Shown here: one piece after another, positions 10,119 to 19,538 of the stretch | How positions within the stretch are numbered: the stretch's first letter is position 1 | Layout: each line of letters starts with the position of its first letter | From: an uncultured Pelagibacteraceae bacterium | GTDB lineage: Bacteria > Pseudomonadota > Alphaproteobacteria > Pelagibacterales > Pelagibacteraceae | Length of the DNA: 64,000 nucleotides | NCBI GenBank assembly: GCA_902625945.1 | Contig: CACODG010000002.1 | Span: 1-64,000, forward strand | Reading direction: 5' to 3' | Made by a program: the position numbers and the translations under genes | The notes under the pieces: generated by a model | The model's input: only the letters and a program-made list of their open reading frames with translations | The model's database searches: none | Told to the model about the DNA's origin: nothing

Positions 10119-11185
10119 AAAAGATACTTAAAAAATTTTATAAAAATAAAAGTGTACTTATAACTGGTGTAACCGGTTTCAAAGGCACCTGGTTATGCAG
10201 TTGGTTATTGGAGCTTGGAGCAAATGTTGTAGGTGTAGGTTATAATCCTAATCCAAATAAGAATTTATTTTACAAATTAAATTTAAATAGAAAAATCAAA
10301 CTTAACCTTTTTGATATAAGAAATTTTTCAAAATTACAGAAATTAGTTAAAAAAACGAAGCCTTCAATAATTTTTCATTTAGCAGCGCAACCTTTAATTT
10401 ATGAGTCTTATAAGAAACCACTTGAAACATTTGATATAAATTCAAGAGGAACTCTTAATGTTCTTGAGGTTACTAGATTAAATAATTTTATTAAGTCAGT
10501 CATACTCGTAACCTCTGATAAATGCTATGAAAATAATTTTTCTACAAGGGGATTTAGAGAGAATGATAGGCTTGGAGGAGTGGATCCGTATAGCGCATCA
10601 AAAGCATCAGCTGAAATTATAGCCAAAGCTTATAAAGAAAGTTTTTTTAAAAATAAGAGCGTTAGAGGAATATCAACTGGTAGAGCAGGAAATGTAATAG
10701 GTGGAGGGGATTGGTCGCCTAAGAGGCTAATACCTGATTCTATAAGATGTTTGGTACAAGGCAAACCTATCTTTCTCAGAAATCCTAGTTTTAATAGGCC
10801 GTGGCAGCTAGTTTTAGAGCCGCTCAAAGGATATTTAATTTTAGCAATGAAACAATTCAAAAATCCAAAAAAATATTCTGGAGCTTGGAATTTTGGAACT
10901 GAAAAAAACTCAATTACAAGTGTAAAAAAAATTGTAGAGTACATAATTAGGTTTTGGGGATCAGGTAACTTAAAAATAAATAAAAAACGTAAATTTTATG
11001 AGCAAGAAAATTTACAATTAAATATAGAAAAATCAAAAAAAGTTCTAAAATGGAAGCCAACTTATAATATTAAGAAGAGTGTACAAATAACTGTTGAATG
11101 GTATTTGGAAGTTTTTATAAACAAAAAAAAACCTCTAAATGTTACCGTGAACCAAATAAATAATTACATGCATGACAGTAAATAA
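10115..11185 (+). CDS. rfbG: CDP-glucose 4,6-dehydratase
   Basis: VLITGVTGFKGTWLCSWLLELGA, HLAAQPLIYESYKKPLETFDINSRGTLNVLE, DPYSASKASAEI. Confidence 0.9.
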   Translation: MKKILKKFYKNKSVLITGVTGFKGTWLCSWLLELGANVVGVGYNPNPNKNLFYKLNLNRKIKLNLFDIRNFSKLQKLVKKTKPSIIFHLAAQPLIYESYKKPLETFDINSRGTLNVLEVTRLNNFIKSVILVTSDKCYENNFSTRGFRENDRLGGVDPYSASKASAEIIAKAYKESFFKNKSVRGISTGRAGNVIGGGDWSPKRLIPDSIRCLVQGKPIFLRNPSFNRPWQLVLEPLKGYLILAMKQFKNPKKYSGAWNFGTEKNSITSVKKIVEYIIRFWGSGNLKINKKRKFYEQENLQLNIEKSKKVLKWKPTYNIKKSVQITVEWYLEVFINKKKPLNVTVNQINNYMHDSK

Positions 11186-11585
11186 AATCAAAATTTCTAA
11201 TAGAAAAGTTTTCAGCAATTCAAAAGGTTCAGTAATTAAATATGTCTCGAAGCGTGATAATTTTTTTAAAAATTTTGGAGAGATATATTTCAATAAAGTA
11301 AAGAATAAAAAAAAAAAGGGATGGATACTTCATAAAAAAAATTTTTGCATTTTCTTCTGTGTTTACGGTAAAGTAAAATTCCACTTTATTGATTATTTAA
11401 ATAAAGAAAAAAAAATAATTTTAAACGATAAATCTAATAAAGTGATAATTTGTCCTCCAAAAATTTGGTTTTCAATTGAGGGAAAATCAAAAGAGTCAAT
11501 AATAACTAATTTAATAAACATTCCACATTCAGACAAGGAAGTTGTTAAGATAAATAAAATCAAAAGTTATTTTATTAAAAACTAA
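11172..11585 (+). CDS. Cupin-fold / dTDP-4-dehydrorhamnose 3,5-epimerase-like protein
   Basis: GSVIKYVSKRDNFFKNFGEIYFNKV...GWILHKKNFCIFFCVYGKVKFHFID; island context. Confidence 0.55.
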   Translation: MTVNKIKISNRKVFSNSKGSVIKYVSKRDNFFKNFGEIYFNKVKNKKKKGWILHKKNFCIFFCVYGKVKFHFIDYLNKEKKIILNDKSNKVIICPPKIWFSIEGKSKESIITNLINIPHSDKEVVKINKIKSYFIKN

Positions 11586-11599
11586 ATTTAAAAAAATTT

Positions 11600-12643
11600 G
11601 TGATTGTAAAAAAAAATAGCAAGTTTGCATTAGTTGGTCACGGGTTAATATTATATAAATTAGCAAATCTTTTTAAAATAAATGGTTTGAGCAAGCCAAT
11701 TGTAATTACACATCAAAAAAAATTACATAAAAGAGACCTTTTAGAACTTTCAAGATTTAATAATTTACATATTCCAATTGAAAAAATTGAAAGAGAATTT
11801 TTAACTTATTACGTGAAAAACTTTGATTTAAAAGTTGTAAAAAAGATATTAGAAAAAAATAAAATTACTCATATTTTCAGCTGTTCAAGTAGATTTATTT
11901 TTAAGGAAGGGATATTAAAAAAGTTTAAAAGAAAAATTTTTAATTTACATCCTTCAATTTTGCCCAAAGAACGTGGAAGCGGAGTAATAACTTATAGAAT
12001 ACTTAATTCAAATTTTTTTTGTGCAGGTACCTTACATTTGATAAACGATAAAATCGATGACGGGGATATTGTTTTACAAAGTAAAAAATTACCAGTAAGT
12101 TCAAAAAGTTTACCATTAGATATGATAAAAAAAACTAATGGAATTTATTTAAAAATTTTGAAAAAATTTATTAAAAATATAGTTAAAGAAAAAAAATTTT
12201 CTTTAAGAAAACAAAACAATAAAAATTCTACATACACTTCAAGATTTTATACAGACATTATGGGAGCAATTGATTGGAATTTGAAAGGTGAAGATGTTAA
12301 GAAATTTATTCAAAGCTGTTCGATTCCTTATTCAGGTGCTTTTTGTTTTATTAAATATAAAAATAAATTAATTAAACTTAGAATTTTTAAGATAAATTTC
12401 GCAAGGACTAAAAAAAAAAATCATCCTAACTTAGTAGGTAAAATCTTCTACCATAATAAAAAGATCTTAAAGATATTTGCCGCTGATGGTTTTTTTACAA
12501 TAAATCTAGAAAATGTAAAATTTGACAGTAAAAGTAGAATTTTAAAAAATAAAGTAAAATTTTTAGGAAAAACTTTATTCAATAAACCTAAAAATTTAAT
12601 CAGAGCTAAGACATTTACACCCAAAATTTTTAAATATAGATAA
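11600..12643 (+). CDS. Formyltransferase-family protein (sugar N-formyltransferase-like)
   Basis: NLHPSILPKERGSGVITYRIL motif; C-term GAIDWNLKGEDVKKFIQSCSIPYSGA like the Fmt/ArnA C-terminal domain; GTG start. Confidence 0.75.
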   Translation: MIVKKNSKFALVGHGLILYKLANLFKINGLSKPIVITHQKKLHKRDLLELSRFNNLHIPIEKIEREFLTYYVKNFDLKVVKKILEKNKITHIFSCSSRFIFKEGILKKFKRKIFNLHPSILPKERGSGVITYRILNSNFFCAGTLHLINDKIDDGDIVLQSKKLPVSSKSLPLDMIKKTNGIYLKILKKFIKNIVKEKKFSLRKQNNKNSTYTSRFYTDIMGAIDWNLKGEDVKKFIQSCSIPYSGAFCFIKYKNKLIKLRIFKINFARTKKKNHPNLVGKIFYHNKKILKIFAADGFFTINLENVKFDSKSRILKNKVKFLGKTLFNKPKNLIRAKTFTPKIFKYR

Positions 12644-12685
12644 GATAATTTACTTAAGGAAATCAACAAATTAAATTTTAAGCTT

Positions 12686-13612
12686 ATGTCACCTTTTTTT
12701 TCTGTAATTATACCAACATTCAATCAAGACAATTTCCTCAAACAAGCATTAAATTGTTTAAGAAATCAAACTTTTAACGACTTTGAGACAATCATTATTG
12801 ATAATCATTCAAATGATAAAACTCAAAGTATATGTGAGTCGTTTGAATTAAGAAAAATATACAAAAAAATTCAAAATGAAGGAATTATTGCAAAATCAAG
12901 AAATCTCGGCATCAAAGTTTCAAGAGGTAAATGGTTAGCTTTTTTAGATACGGATGATTTGTGGACTAATAATAAATTAGAAAAAGTTCATGCAGAAATA
13001 AAAAATAAAACTTTTGATGTCTTTTGCAACAGTGAATGGATTATTAATGAGGATTCTAATTTAAAAAAGATTTGGAATTATGGATTTTACTCGAATACTA
13101 AATTTTACGAAAAAATGTTAGTCTATGGAAACTGTCTATCTACGTCAGCATCAGTTGTAAGAAAGGAATTTCTAACAAAAGAAAAAATTTTGTTTAATGA
13201 AGAAAAAAAATTTGTAACTTCTGAAGATTATGAGTTTTTTTTAAATATAGCTTTGAATAAAGGCAAGTTCTTTTTTCTCAAAGAACCGTTAGGTTATCAT
13301 TTAATTCATAGTAAAAGCGCTTCAGCTGCAAGAGATAAACATGAGAACTCAATTGTAGAAGTTTCAAAATTTCATGTTTTTGAAAAACAAAAATTCTTTC
13401 CTAATAAAGAGGCATTATGGAAAAATATAAACATCATCGGCTCCTTAAAGAAGAAAATTTTTGAAGTAAAAGAAAAAAATAACTTTAAAATTTCTTTATT
13501 TTTTGAAAATTTAAAGCTTTTTTTATTTAACCCCTTAAAATCTTTAAAGATAATTTTTATGTTGGGGAGAAAATTTTTTATACAAAAAATTTGTTATTAC
13601 CTATATAAATAA
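12686..13612 (+). CDS. Glycosyltransferase family 2
   Basis: FFSVIIPTFNQDNFLKQALNCLRNQTFNDFETIIIDNHSNDKT...AFLDTDDLW. Confidence 0.92.
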   Translation: MSPFFSVIIPTFNQDNFLKQALNCLRNQTFNDFETIIIDNHSNDKTQSICESFELRKIYKKIQNEGIIAKSRNLGIKVSRGKWLAFLDTDDLWTNNKLEKVHAEIKNKTFDVFCNSEWIINEDSNLKKIWNYGFYSNTKFYEKMLVYGNCLSTSASVVRKEFLTKEKILFNEEKKFVTSEDYEFFLNIALNKGKFFFLKEPLGYHLIHSKSASAARDKHENSIVEVSKFHVFEKQKFFPNKEALWKNINIIGSLKKKIFEVKEKNNFKISLFFENLKLFLFNPLKSLKIIFMLGRKFFIQKICYYLYK

Positions 13613-13628
13613 TAACTAATCTATATCA

Positions 13629-13703
13629 GGGCATGTAGTTCAGTGGTAGAACGCTTCGTTGACATCGAAGAGGTCATAAGTTCAATTCTTATCATGCCCA
13701 CCA
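13629..13703 (+). tRNA. tRNA-Val (anticodon GAC), CCA encoded
   Basis: gggcatg...catgccc acceptor stem, loop ttGACat on cttcg/cgaag stem, T-arm ttcaatt, 3' ACCA. Confidence 0.95.
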
Positions 13704-13713
13704 ATATGATATT

Positions 13714-16188
13714 TTAATTTAGATTATTAGAAAACTTGTCATTTTTCAGTAACACAATTCCAATATTTTTATTTTTAATAATCTCATCAAATGATTTCAA
13801 ATTATTAATATTCCAAACATGCCATTTAAATTCATCAAAAATCTTAGATCTTTTTATTGCTTTATAACCAACAAAATCAAAAGTAATCGATTGAATTTTT
13901 ACAATGTCTAAAAAATTTTTTATCTTTAACAAATTTTTATTACAATCAATATTATTCTTTTCTTTTTTAAAATCTGAACATTTTTTCAAAATATTTGTTG
14001 GCATATAATAGCCTACTTGAACATTTTCTAAGCTTTTGATATTTTTAATACATTCTAGCCATTTTTGGTTTTTTTGATTTTGAGACGAGTTGGTCGGTAA
14101 CTCAATCAATATACTTTTGAATTTTGGAGAGTTTTTAGATAGCCATTTATTTGCAAGTTTACAATTTTGAGGTTTAGATAAATTTTTTGAGTCTAACCAT
14201 ACAGTTGTTTTTTGGTAAGAAGAATCTAAAAAATTTGAAAATAATAAGTCCGTACTATCTTTTAACTCATGTGTTGAAATAACTTTGTTATCAACAAAAA
14301 ACACATCTGTTTCAAAACAGCCATTAGATAAAGAGGCTGCATATTGAGTAATGAATGAATTGGCTCTATGTTTACAGACCATATTTTCAATATTTTTCCT
14401 ATTTGTAAGTTTTTTAGTCTCAAGATAATTATTTAATTGCCATAAATTAATGCTCGTATCATTTTTTACAAATTGACTTTCTTTAAAACCACTCTCAGAT
14501 AAATCTTCATCATAGTTAAAAAAGGTTTGTAATTTTTCTTCATTTCCCATCAGGTCCTTCTGAACCATTATAAAATCTAACAAAAGACTTTTGAAATTTT
14601 TATAAGAATAAATTAATTTACTATTTTCTGATGCTATCACCTCAACATCAAACAAATATATCAAAATATCACTTATAGATTTTAATGTAAGGTTTGAATT
14701 ACTTAGTTTTTTAAGATAGTTAAATTTATCATTATAAATATTAAATGCTTTTTCATTAAATAGGATTATAAGTGGGACATGTAACATTTCATAAGTTAGT
14801 CTTGAGGAGTCATGTCCTCGAGCCGTTGCAGGAGATTCTCCATGGTCAGAAAAATAAACAAATACAGCGGGCTGATTATTTTGTTGTGACTCATTTAGAC
14901 TACAAAAAACAACTTTTTCTAGCGTTTCATCAATATAATTTATAACTGTATCGTATTCATTTATTAATTTTAAATTTTCGTGATCTTTTCCCAAAAAATT
15001 TTGCTTATTAACATAATCTGGATATTTGATTAATTCCCTCTTTGGGATATAGCCAAGGTAACCACCATATAAGCCATGCCCAGCATAGGAGTGCAAAACT
15101 GAAAGAGAGGGCATATCTTTATTAAATATATCTTTATTGTTACAAAAATGTTTGGAAAAGAAATCTTTATCCTTGATCACTGGTTTATATCTATTTCCTA
15201 ATAGATTGTTTAAGTTTTTAGAATTTGCCTCAATGTCGGATGTAAAAAATTTATTATCAGCATTCAACAACAATTTACTAGCAAAATTATGACCTCCTAG
15301 ATTTCCTTGAGTGCTATATAAATTTGTTTCTACTCCTGCTTTAGACATTAATTCAATAATTGATAAATTGTTTTTAAGGTTGTTAACACCAAGACATTTT
15401 TGTTTATCTTCTGAAATACATAAACTTAATGCATCAATTAATGACGGAGTGGAGTGTGTATGTGTAGAGAAAACTTTATCAAATTTAATTATTTTTTCGT
15501 TGTCTAATTGACTATCTAACCAAGGACTTGTTGAAAATGGATATCCGTACATACTTAAATTCAAAGCTGATGTTGACTCACCTATGTATGCGATTACTTT
15601 CAAACTCTCTTTTGACTTTCTTAAAGAATTGAAATTTTTGTTATTTTTCCTAAATTCAGTTTCGCGAATATTTAAATTTTCTCCTATTTTATAATTTTCT
15701 TCTATAACATTTATAACTACAACTAATGCTGTTAAAAATGAGATAAAAAAAACAATGTTAAAATACTTGTTTAAATCAATTAAATTTACTCGCTTAATTT
15801 TGGCAATAAAATTTGAAAATATATATAAAAAAACTGCTGATAAAAAAGAAGATAAAAAAATAAGCCAAAATCTTTTTCTTTGAAGTATTTCTAGATCAAA
15901 TAAAAAAGAGAAAAAAGTTTTTATGTAAAAAATGCTTTCTGCAAAATCAGCATTTAGCTCCATAAGTGACTCTTGACCTATTGATGCAAAAAAGTTTGGG
16001 AGATAAGAATAATTATAAAAAATGTATATATAAGGGAGTAAAAAAATTAAAATATTAATAAATAAATTTTTTTTTCTCTTTTTAAATATTGAAAAAAAGG
16101 AGTAATAAAACAAAAAAATTAAGGGTAAAAATACAAAAATTTCCTCTAAGAATAGTATTTTTAAAGATTTTAAGAAAATTTCAGTCAT
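13714..16188 (-). CDS. Phosphoethanolamine-transferase/LTA-synthase-like membrane sulfatase with extra C-terminal (GDPD-like?) domain
   Basis: N-terminal TM segments; IAYIGESTSALNLSMYGYP, VYFSDHGESPATARGHD; C-term CKHRANSF...GCFETDVFFVDNKVISTHE...VWLDSKN. Confidence 0.8.
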   Translation of the reverse strand: MTEIFLKSLKILFLEEIFVFLPLIFLFYYSFFSIFKKRKKNLFINILIFLLPYIYIFYNYSYLPNFFASIGQESLMELNADFAESIFYIKTFFSFLFDLEILQRKRFWLIFLSSFLSAVFLYIFSNFIAKIKRVNLIDLNKYFNIVFFISFLTALVVVINVIEENYKIGENLNIRETEFRKNNKNFNSLRKSKESLKVIAYIGESTSALNLSMYGYPFSTSPWLDSQLDNEKIIKFDKVFSTHTHSTPSLIDALSLCISEDKQKCLGVNNLKNNLSIIELMSKAGVETNLYSTQGNLGGHNFASKLLLNADNKFFTSDIEANSKNLNNLLGNRYKPVIKDKDFFSKHFCNNKDIFNKDMPSLSVLHSYAGHGLYGGYLGYIPKRELIKYPDYVNKQNFLGKDHENLKLINEYDTVINYIDETLEKVVFCSLNESQQNNQPAVFVYFSDHGESPATARGHDSSRLTYEMLHVPLIILFNEKAFNIYNDKFNYLKKLSNSNLTLKSISDILIYLFDVEVIASENSKLIYSYKNFKSLLLDFIMVQKDLMGNEEKLQTFFNYDEDLSESGFKESQFVKNDTSINLWQLNNYLETKKLTNRKNIENMVCKHRANSFITQYAASLSNGCFETDVFFVDNKVISTHELKDSTDLLFSNFLDSSYQKTTVWLDSKNLSKPQNCKLANKWLSKNSPKFKSILIELPTNSSQNQKNQKWLECIKNIKSLENVQVGYYMPTNILKKCSDFKKEKNNIDCNKNLLKIKNFLDIVKIQSITFDFVGYKAIKRSKIFDEFKWHVWNINNLKSFDEIIKNKNIGIVLLKNDKFSNNLN

Positions 16189-16346
16189 GTTGAAAATTAA
16201 CCTTAACTATATAGCAATTTTTAATTTATGTAAGTTTAAGTATTTATAAGAAATATTAATTACTTAAAACTTACCCTCACCATAATTCAATAAAAATACT
16301 AAAATTAAGCTATTTACATACTAAATCAAAAATAATATAAGAATGC

Positions 16347-16462
16347 GCCTGGTGATTATTGCGAAGGGGCCACACCCGATCCCATTCCGAACTCGGAAGT
16401 AAAGTCCTTCAGCGCCGATGGTACTTTGTCTTAAGATATGGAAGAGTAGGACGTTGCCAGGC
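16347..16462 (+). rRNA. rrf: 5S ribosomal RNA (solitary)
   Basis: gcctggtga...cacacccgatcccattccgaactcggaagt...cgccgatggtactttgtct...gagtaggacgttgccaggc; terminal helix gcctgg/ccaggc. Confidence 0.95.
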
Positions 16463-16470
16463 TTAAAATT

Positions 16471-16596
16471 ATGAAAATAGCAAGTTCACTAAAATCATTA
16501 AAAAAAAGAGATCTTAACTCTAAGCTAGTTAAACGTAGAGGTAAGCTTTACGTGATAAACAAAAAAAATCCTAGATTTAAAGCTCGTCAAGGTTAG
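16471..16596 (+). CDS. rpmJ: 50S ribosomal protein L36 (not in the ORF track)
   Basis: Translated by hand: [41 protein letters not shown], 41 aa. Confidence 0.95.
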   Translation: MKIASSLKSLKKRDLNSKLVKRRGKLYVINKKNPRFKARQG

Positions 16597-16598
16597 TT

Positions 16599-16709
16599 AT
16601 GAGCGATAACGATTTCAAAAAAACTTACAATGGTTTTACCAAATTTGTTTTATGGGGAACAATCGCTGTAATTGCAATATTAGTTATATTAGCAATTACA
16701 TTACTTTAA
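16599..16709 (+). CDS. aa3-type cytochrome c oxidase subunit IV-like small membrane protein (not in the ORF track)
   Basis: Translated by hand: MSDNDFKKTYNGFTKFVLWGTIAVIAILVILAITLL*; single TM; upstream of pntAA as in other Alphaproteobacteria (recalled). Confidence 0.7.
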   Translation: MSDNDFKKTYNGFTKFVLWGTIAVIAILVILAITLL

Positions 16710-16729
16710 AATTCAAAGTGAATAATTAA

Positions 16730-17824
16730 ATGATAGTAGGCTCAATTAAAGAAGATTTAACAGTAGAGAAAAGAGTTTCTATCACTCCAGAAACTGCAAA
16801 AAATATTATAGGACTTGGTTTAAAAGTGTGTATTGAAAAAAATTATGCAACTCATCTAGGGATCAAAGATAACGATTATGAAGATGTTGGAGTAGATGTA
16901 AAAGCCTCCTCTCAAGAAGTTTTAAATTCAAGTGATTTAATTATCAAAGTAAATTGTCCGTCTGTAAATGAAACTGGTATTTTAAAAGAAAATACAATTT
17001 TGATTGGAATGCTTAACCCTTCAAAAAATAAAGAACAGATAGACAAAATTATCGATAAAAAAATTAAAATATTTTCTCTTGAATTATTGCCTCGTATCAC
17101 AAGAGCCCAATCAATGGATGTTTTATCCTCTCAATCAAACTTAGCTGGATATAGAGCAGTTGTAGATTGTGTAGCTGAATTTGAAAAGGCTGTACCGATG
17201 ATGATGACAGCTGCTGGAACTGTTCCAGCTGCTAAAGTTTTAGTTATCGGCGCAGGTGTAGCAGGTTTACAAGCAATTGCCACCGCTAAAAGATTAGGTG
17301 CAATAGTTTCAGCAACTGATGTAAGAGCAGCATCAAAAGAACAAGTAGAAAGTTTAGGCGGAAAATTTTTAAGTGTTGAACAGACAGAAGATATGGAAAC
17401 TGCAGGTGGCTATGCAAAAGAAGCTTCAGATGATTATAAACAAAAACAAGCAGAAATGATGAAAGAAGCTCTTAAAAAAAATGATATAGTTATTTGTACT
17501 GCTCTAATTCCTGGTAAACCAGCGCCAAGAATTTTGACTGAAGATTTAGTAAAATTGATGAGACCTGGTTCTATAGTTTACGACTTGGCAGCAGAACAAG
17601 GAGGTAATTCTGCATATTCAGAGGCTGGGAAAATAAATATAGTTCAGGGAATAAAAGTAATAGGTGTACAAAGTTTAATGAATAGTTTACCCCTAACGGC
17701 TTCAAGTTTATATGCTAAAAACTTGTTTAGCTTCATAAGAAATTTGTATAGTAGAGAAAAAAAAGTTTTTAACGTAAATTTAGAAGATGAAATAATTGCA
17801 AAATCACTAATATCGAAAGATTAA
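16730..17824 (+). CDS. pntAA: NAD(P) transhydrogenase subunit alpha part 1
   Basis: KEDLTVEKRVSITPETAKNI, RAQSMDVLSSQSNLAGYRAV, VLVIGAGVAGLQAI. Confidence 0.95.
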   Translation: MIVGSIKEDLTVEKRVSITPETAKNIIGLGLKVCIEKNYATHLGIKDNDYEDVGVDVKASSQEVLNSSDLIIKVNCPSVNETGILKENTILIGMLNPSKNKEQIDKIIDKKIKIFSLELLPRITRAQSMDVLSSQSNLAGYRAVVDCVAEFEKAVPMMMTAAGTVPAAKVLVIGAGVAGLQAIATAKRLGAIVSATDVRAASKEQVESLGGKFLSVEQTEDMETAGGYAKEASDDYKQKQAEMMKEALKKNDIVICTALIPGKPAPRILTEDLVKLMRPGSIVYDLAAEQGGNSAYSEAGKINIVQGIKVIGVQSLMNSLPLTASSLYAKNLFSFIRNLYSREKKVFNVNLEDEIIAKSLISKD

Positions 17825-17826
17825 TT

Positions 17827-18138
17827 ATGGAAATAGATCCGTTTATATTTAGATTAAGTATATTTATTTTATCAATTTTTATTGGATATTATGTTGTTTG
17901 GAGCGTAACACCGTCTCTACATACACCTTTAATGTCTGTAACAAATGCTATTTCATCCGTTATAATTGTTGGCGCTATAATTGCAGCATTAGCTGGATCT
18001 TCTGAGGAAGTTTTTAGTATATCTAGTATTTTTGGATTTTTAGCTATTGTTTTAGCCGCAATTAATATTTTTGGAGGATTTTTAGTAACTCAAAGAATGC
18101 TTCAAATGTATAAAAAAAAGAAAGATAAAAAGAAATGA
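17827..18138 (+). CDS. pntAB: NAD(P) transhydrogenase subunit alpha part 2
   Basis: TPSLHTPLMSVTNAISSVIIVGAI; between pntAA and pntB. Confidence 0.95.
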   Translation: MEIDPFIFRLSIFILSIFIGYYVVWSVTPSLHTPLMSVTNAISSVIIVGAIIAALAGSSEEVFSISSIFGFLAIVLAAINIFGGFLVTQRMLQMYKKKKDKKK

Positions 18139-19538
18139 TATCTGCAAATTTATCTGCAATTTTTTATTTAATCTCAGGGATACTATTCATTCTTGCTTTA
18201 AGAGGATTGTCTTCTCCAGATACATCTAGACAAGGTAATTATTTTGGAATTGTAGGTATGATAATCGCAATCGTTGTAACATTTTTATCTATTGGAAATT
18301 TTTCTACTTCATTATCTTACGTTGTAATTTTTTTAATAATTGGTGGAACTGTGGGTGCATTTATAGCTTTTAGAATCCCAATGACCGCAATGCCAGAATT
18401 GGTGGCAGGATTTCATAGTTTAGTTGGTTTAGCCGCTGTATTTGTTGCTATTGCAGCTTTCCTTAATCCTGAGGCTTTCAATTTAGGAATTGTTGGGAGA
18501 ATTAAATTAGCGAGTTTAATAGAAATGTCTATTGGTGCATCAGTCGGAGCGATAACTTTCTCTGGATCTATAATAGCTTTTTTAAAATTAAGAGGAATAA
18601 TGTCTGGTTCTCCTATAACTTTTAGCGGTCAACATCTTTTAAATTTAACATTAGGTATTGGAATTTTTATCTTAATCTATTATTTATGCAAAACTCAATC
18701 AGTAAATGCCTTTTGGATTGTGATAATGATTTCTTTTCTTGTGGGTGTATTGTTGATTATACCTATAGGTGGGGCTGATATGCCTGTGGTTATCTCAATG
18801 CTTAACTCTTACTCAGGCTGGGCCGCAGCTGGAATAGGTTTTACATTAGAGAATACTGCTCTAATTATAACTGGTGCACTAGTGGGTTCTTCGGGTGCAA
18901 TCCTTTCTTATATTATGTGTAAAGCTATGAATAGATCCTTTGTAAGTGTAATTCTTGGCGGATTTGGAGCAGATACTTCTTCCGATAATATAAAGGAAAA
19001 GAGAGATCAAAAACCTGTTAAAAGCGGCAATGCAGAAGATGCAGCTTTCTTAATGAAAAATGCTTCATCTGTGATCATAGTCCCTGGTTATGGAATGGCA
19101 GTAGCACAAGCTCAACATGCCTTAAGAGAAATGGTAGACAAATTAAAAAAAAATGACATTAAAGTTACGTATGCCATACATCCAGTTGCCGGCAGGATGC
19201 CTGGACATATGAATGTTCTATTGGCAGAAGCTAACGTTCCCTATGATGAAGTTTTTGAGTTAGAAGATATAAACAATGATTTTGCTAATTCAGATGTTGC
19301 GTTTGTAATTGGAGCAAATGATGTGACAAATCCCGTAGCTAAAACAGATCCAAAAAGTCCAATATTTGGTATGCCAGTGCTTGATGTTGAAAAATGTAAA
19401 TCTGTATTATTTGTTAAGAGAAGTTTATCTCCTGGATATGCTGGAATAGATAATGAATTATTTTATAAAGATAATACATTGATGCTGTTCGCAGATGCCA
19501 AAAAAATGACTGAAGATATCGTCAAAAATTTAGATTAA
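18135..19538 (+). CDS. pntB: NAD(P) transhydrogenase subunit beta
   Basis: VIIVPGYGMAVAQAQHALREM, YAIHPVAGRMPGHMNVLLAEA. Confidence 0.97.
   Translation: MISANLSAIFYLISGILFILALRGLSSPDTSRQGNYFGIVGMIIAIVVTFLSIGNFSTSLSYVVIFLIIGGTVGAFIAFRIPMTAMPELVAGFHSLVGLAAVFVAIAAFLNPEAFNLGIVGRIKLASLIEMSIGASVGAITFSGSIIAFLKLRGIMSGSPITFSGQHLLNLTLGIGIFILIYYLCKTQSVNAFWIVIMISFLVGVLLIIPIGGADMPVVISMLNSYSGWAAAGIGFTLENTALIITGALVGSSGAILSYIMCKAMNRSFVSVILGGFGADTSSDNIKEKRDQKPVKSGNAEDAAFLMKNASSVIIVPGYGMAVAQAQHALREMVDKLKKNDIKVTYAIHPVAGRMPGHMNVLLAEANVPYDEVFELEDINNDFANSDVAFVIGANDVTNPVAKTDPKSPIFGMPVLDVEKCKSVLFVKRSLSPGYAGIDNELFYKDNTLMLFADAKKMTEDIVKNLD

Noticed and set aside
10630-10944. Minus-strand 104-aa ORF within rfbG
   Set aside because: Shadow of a conserved dehydratase.
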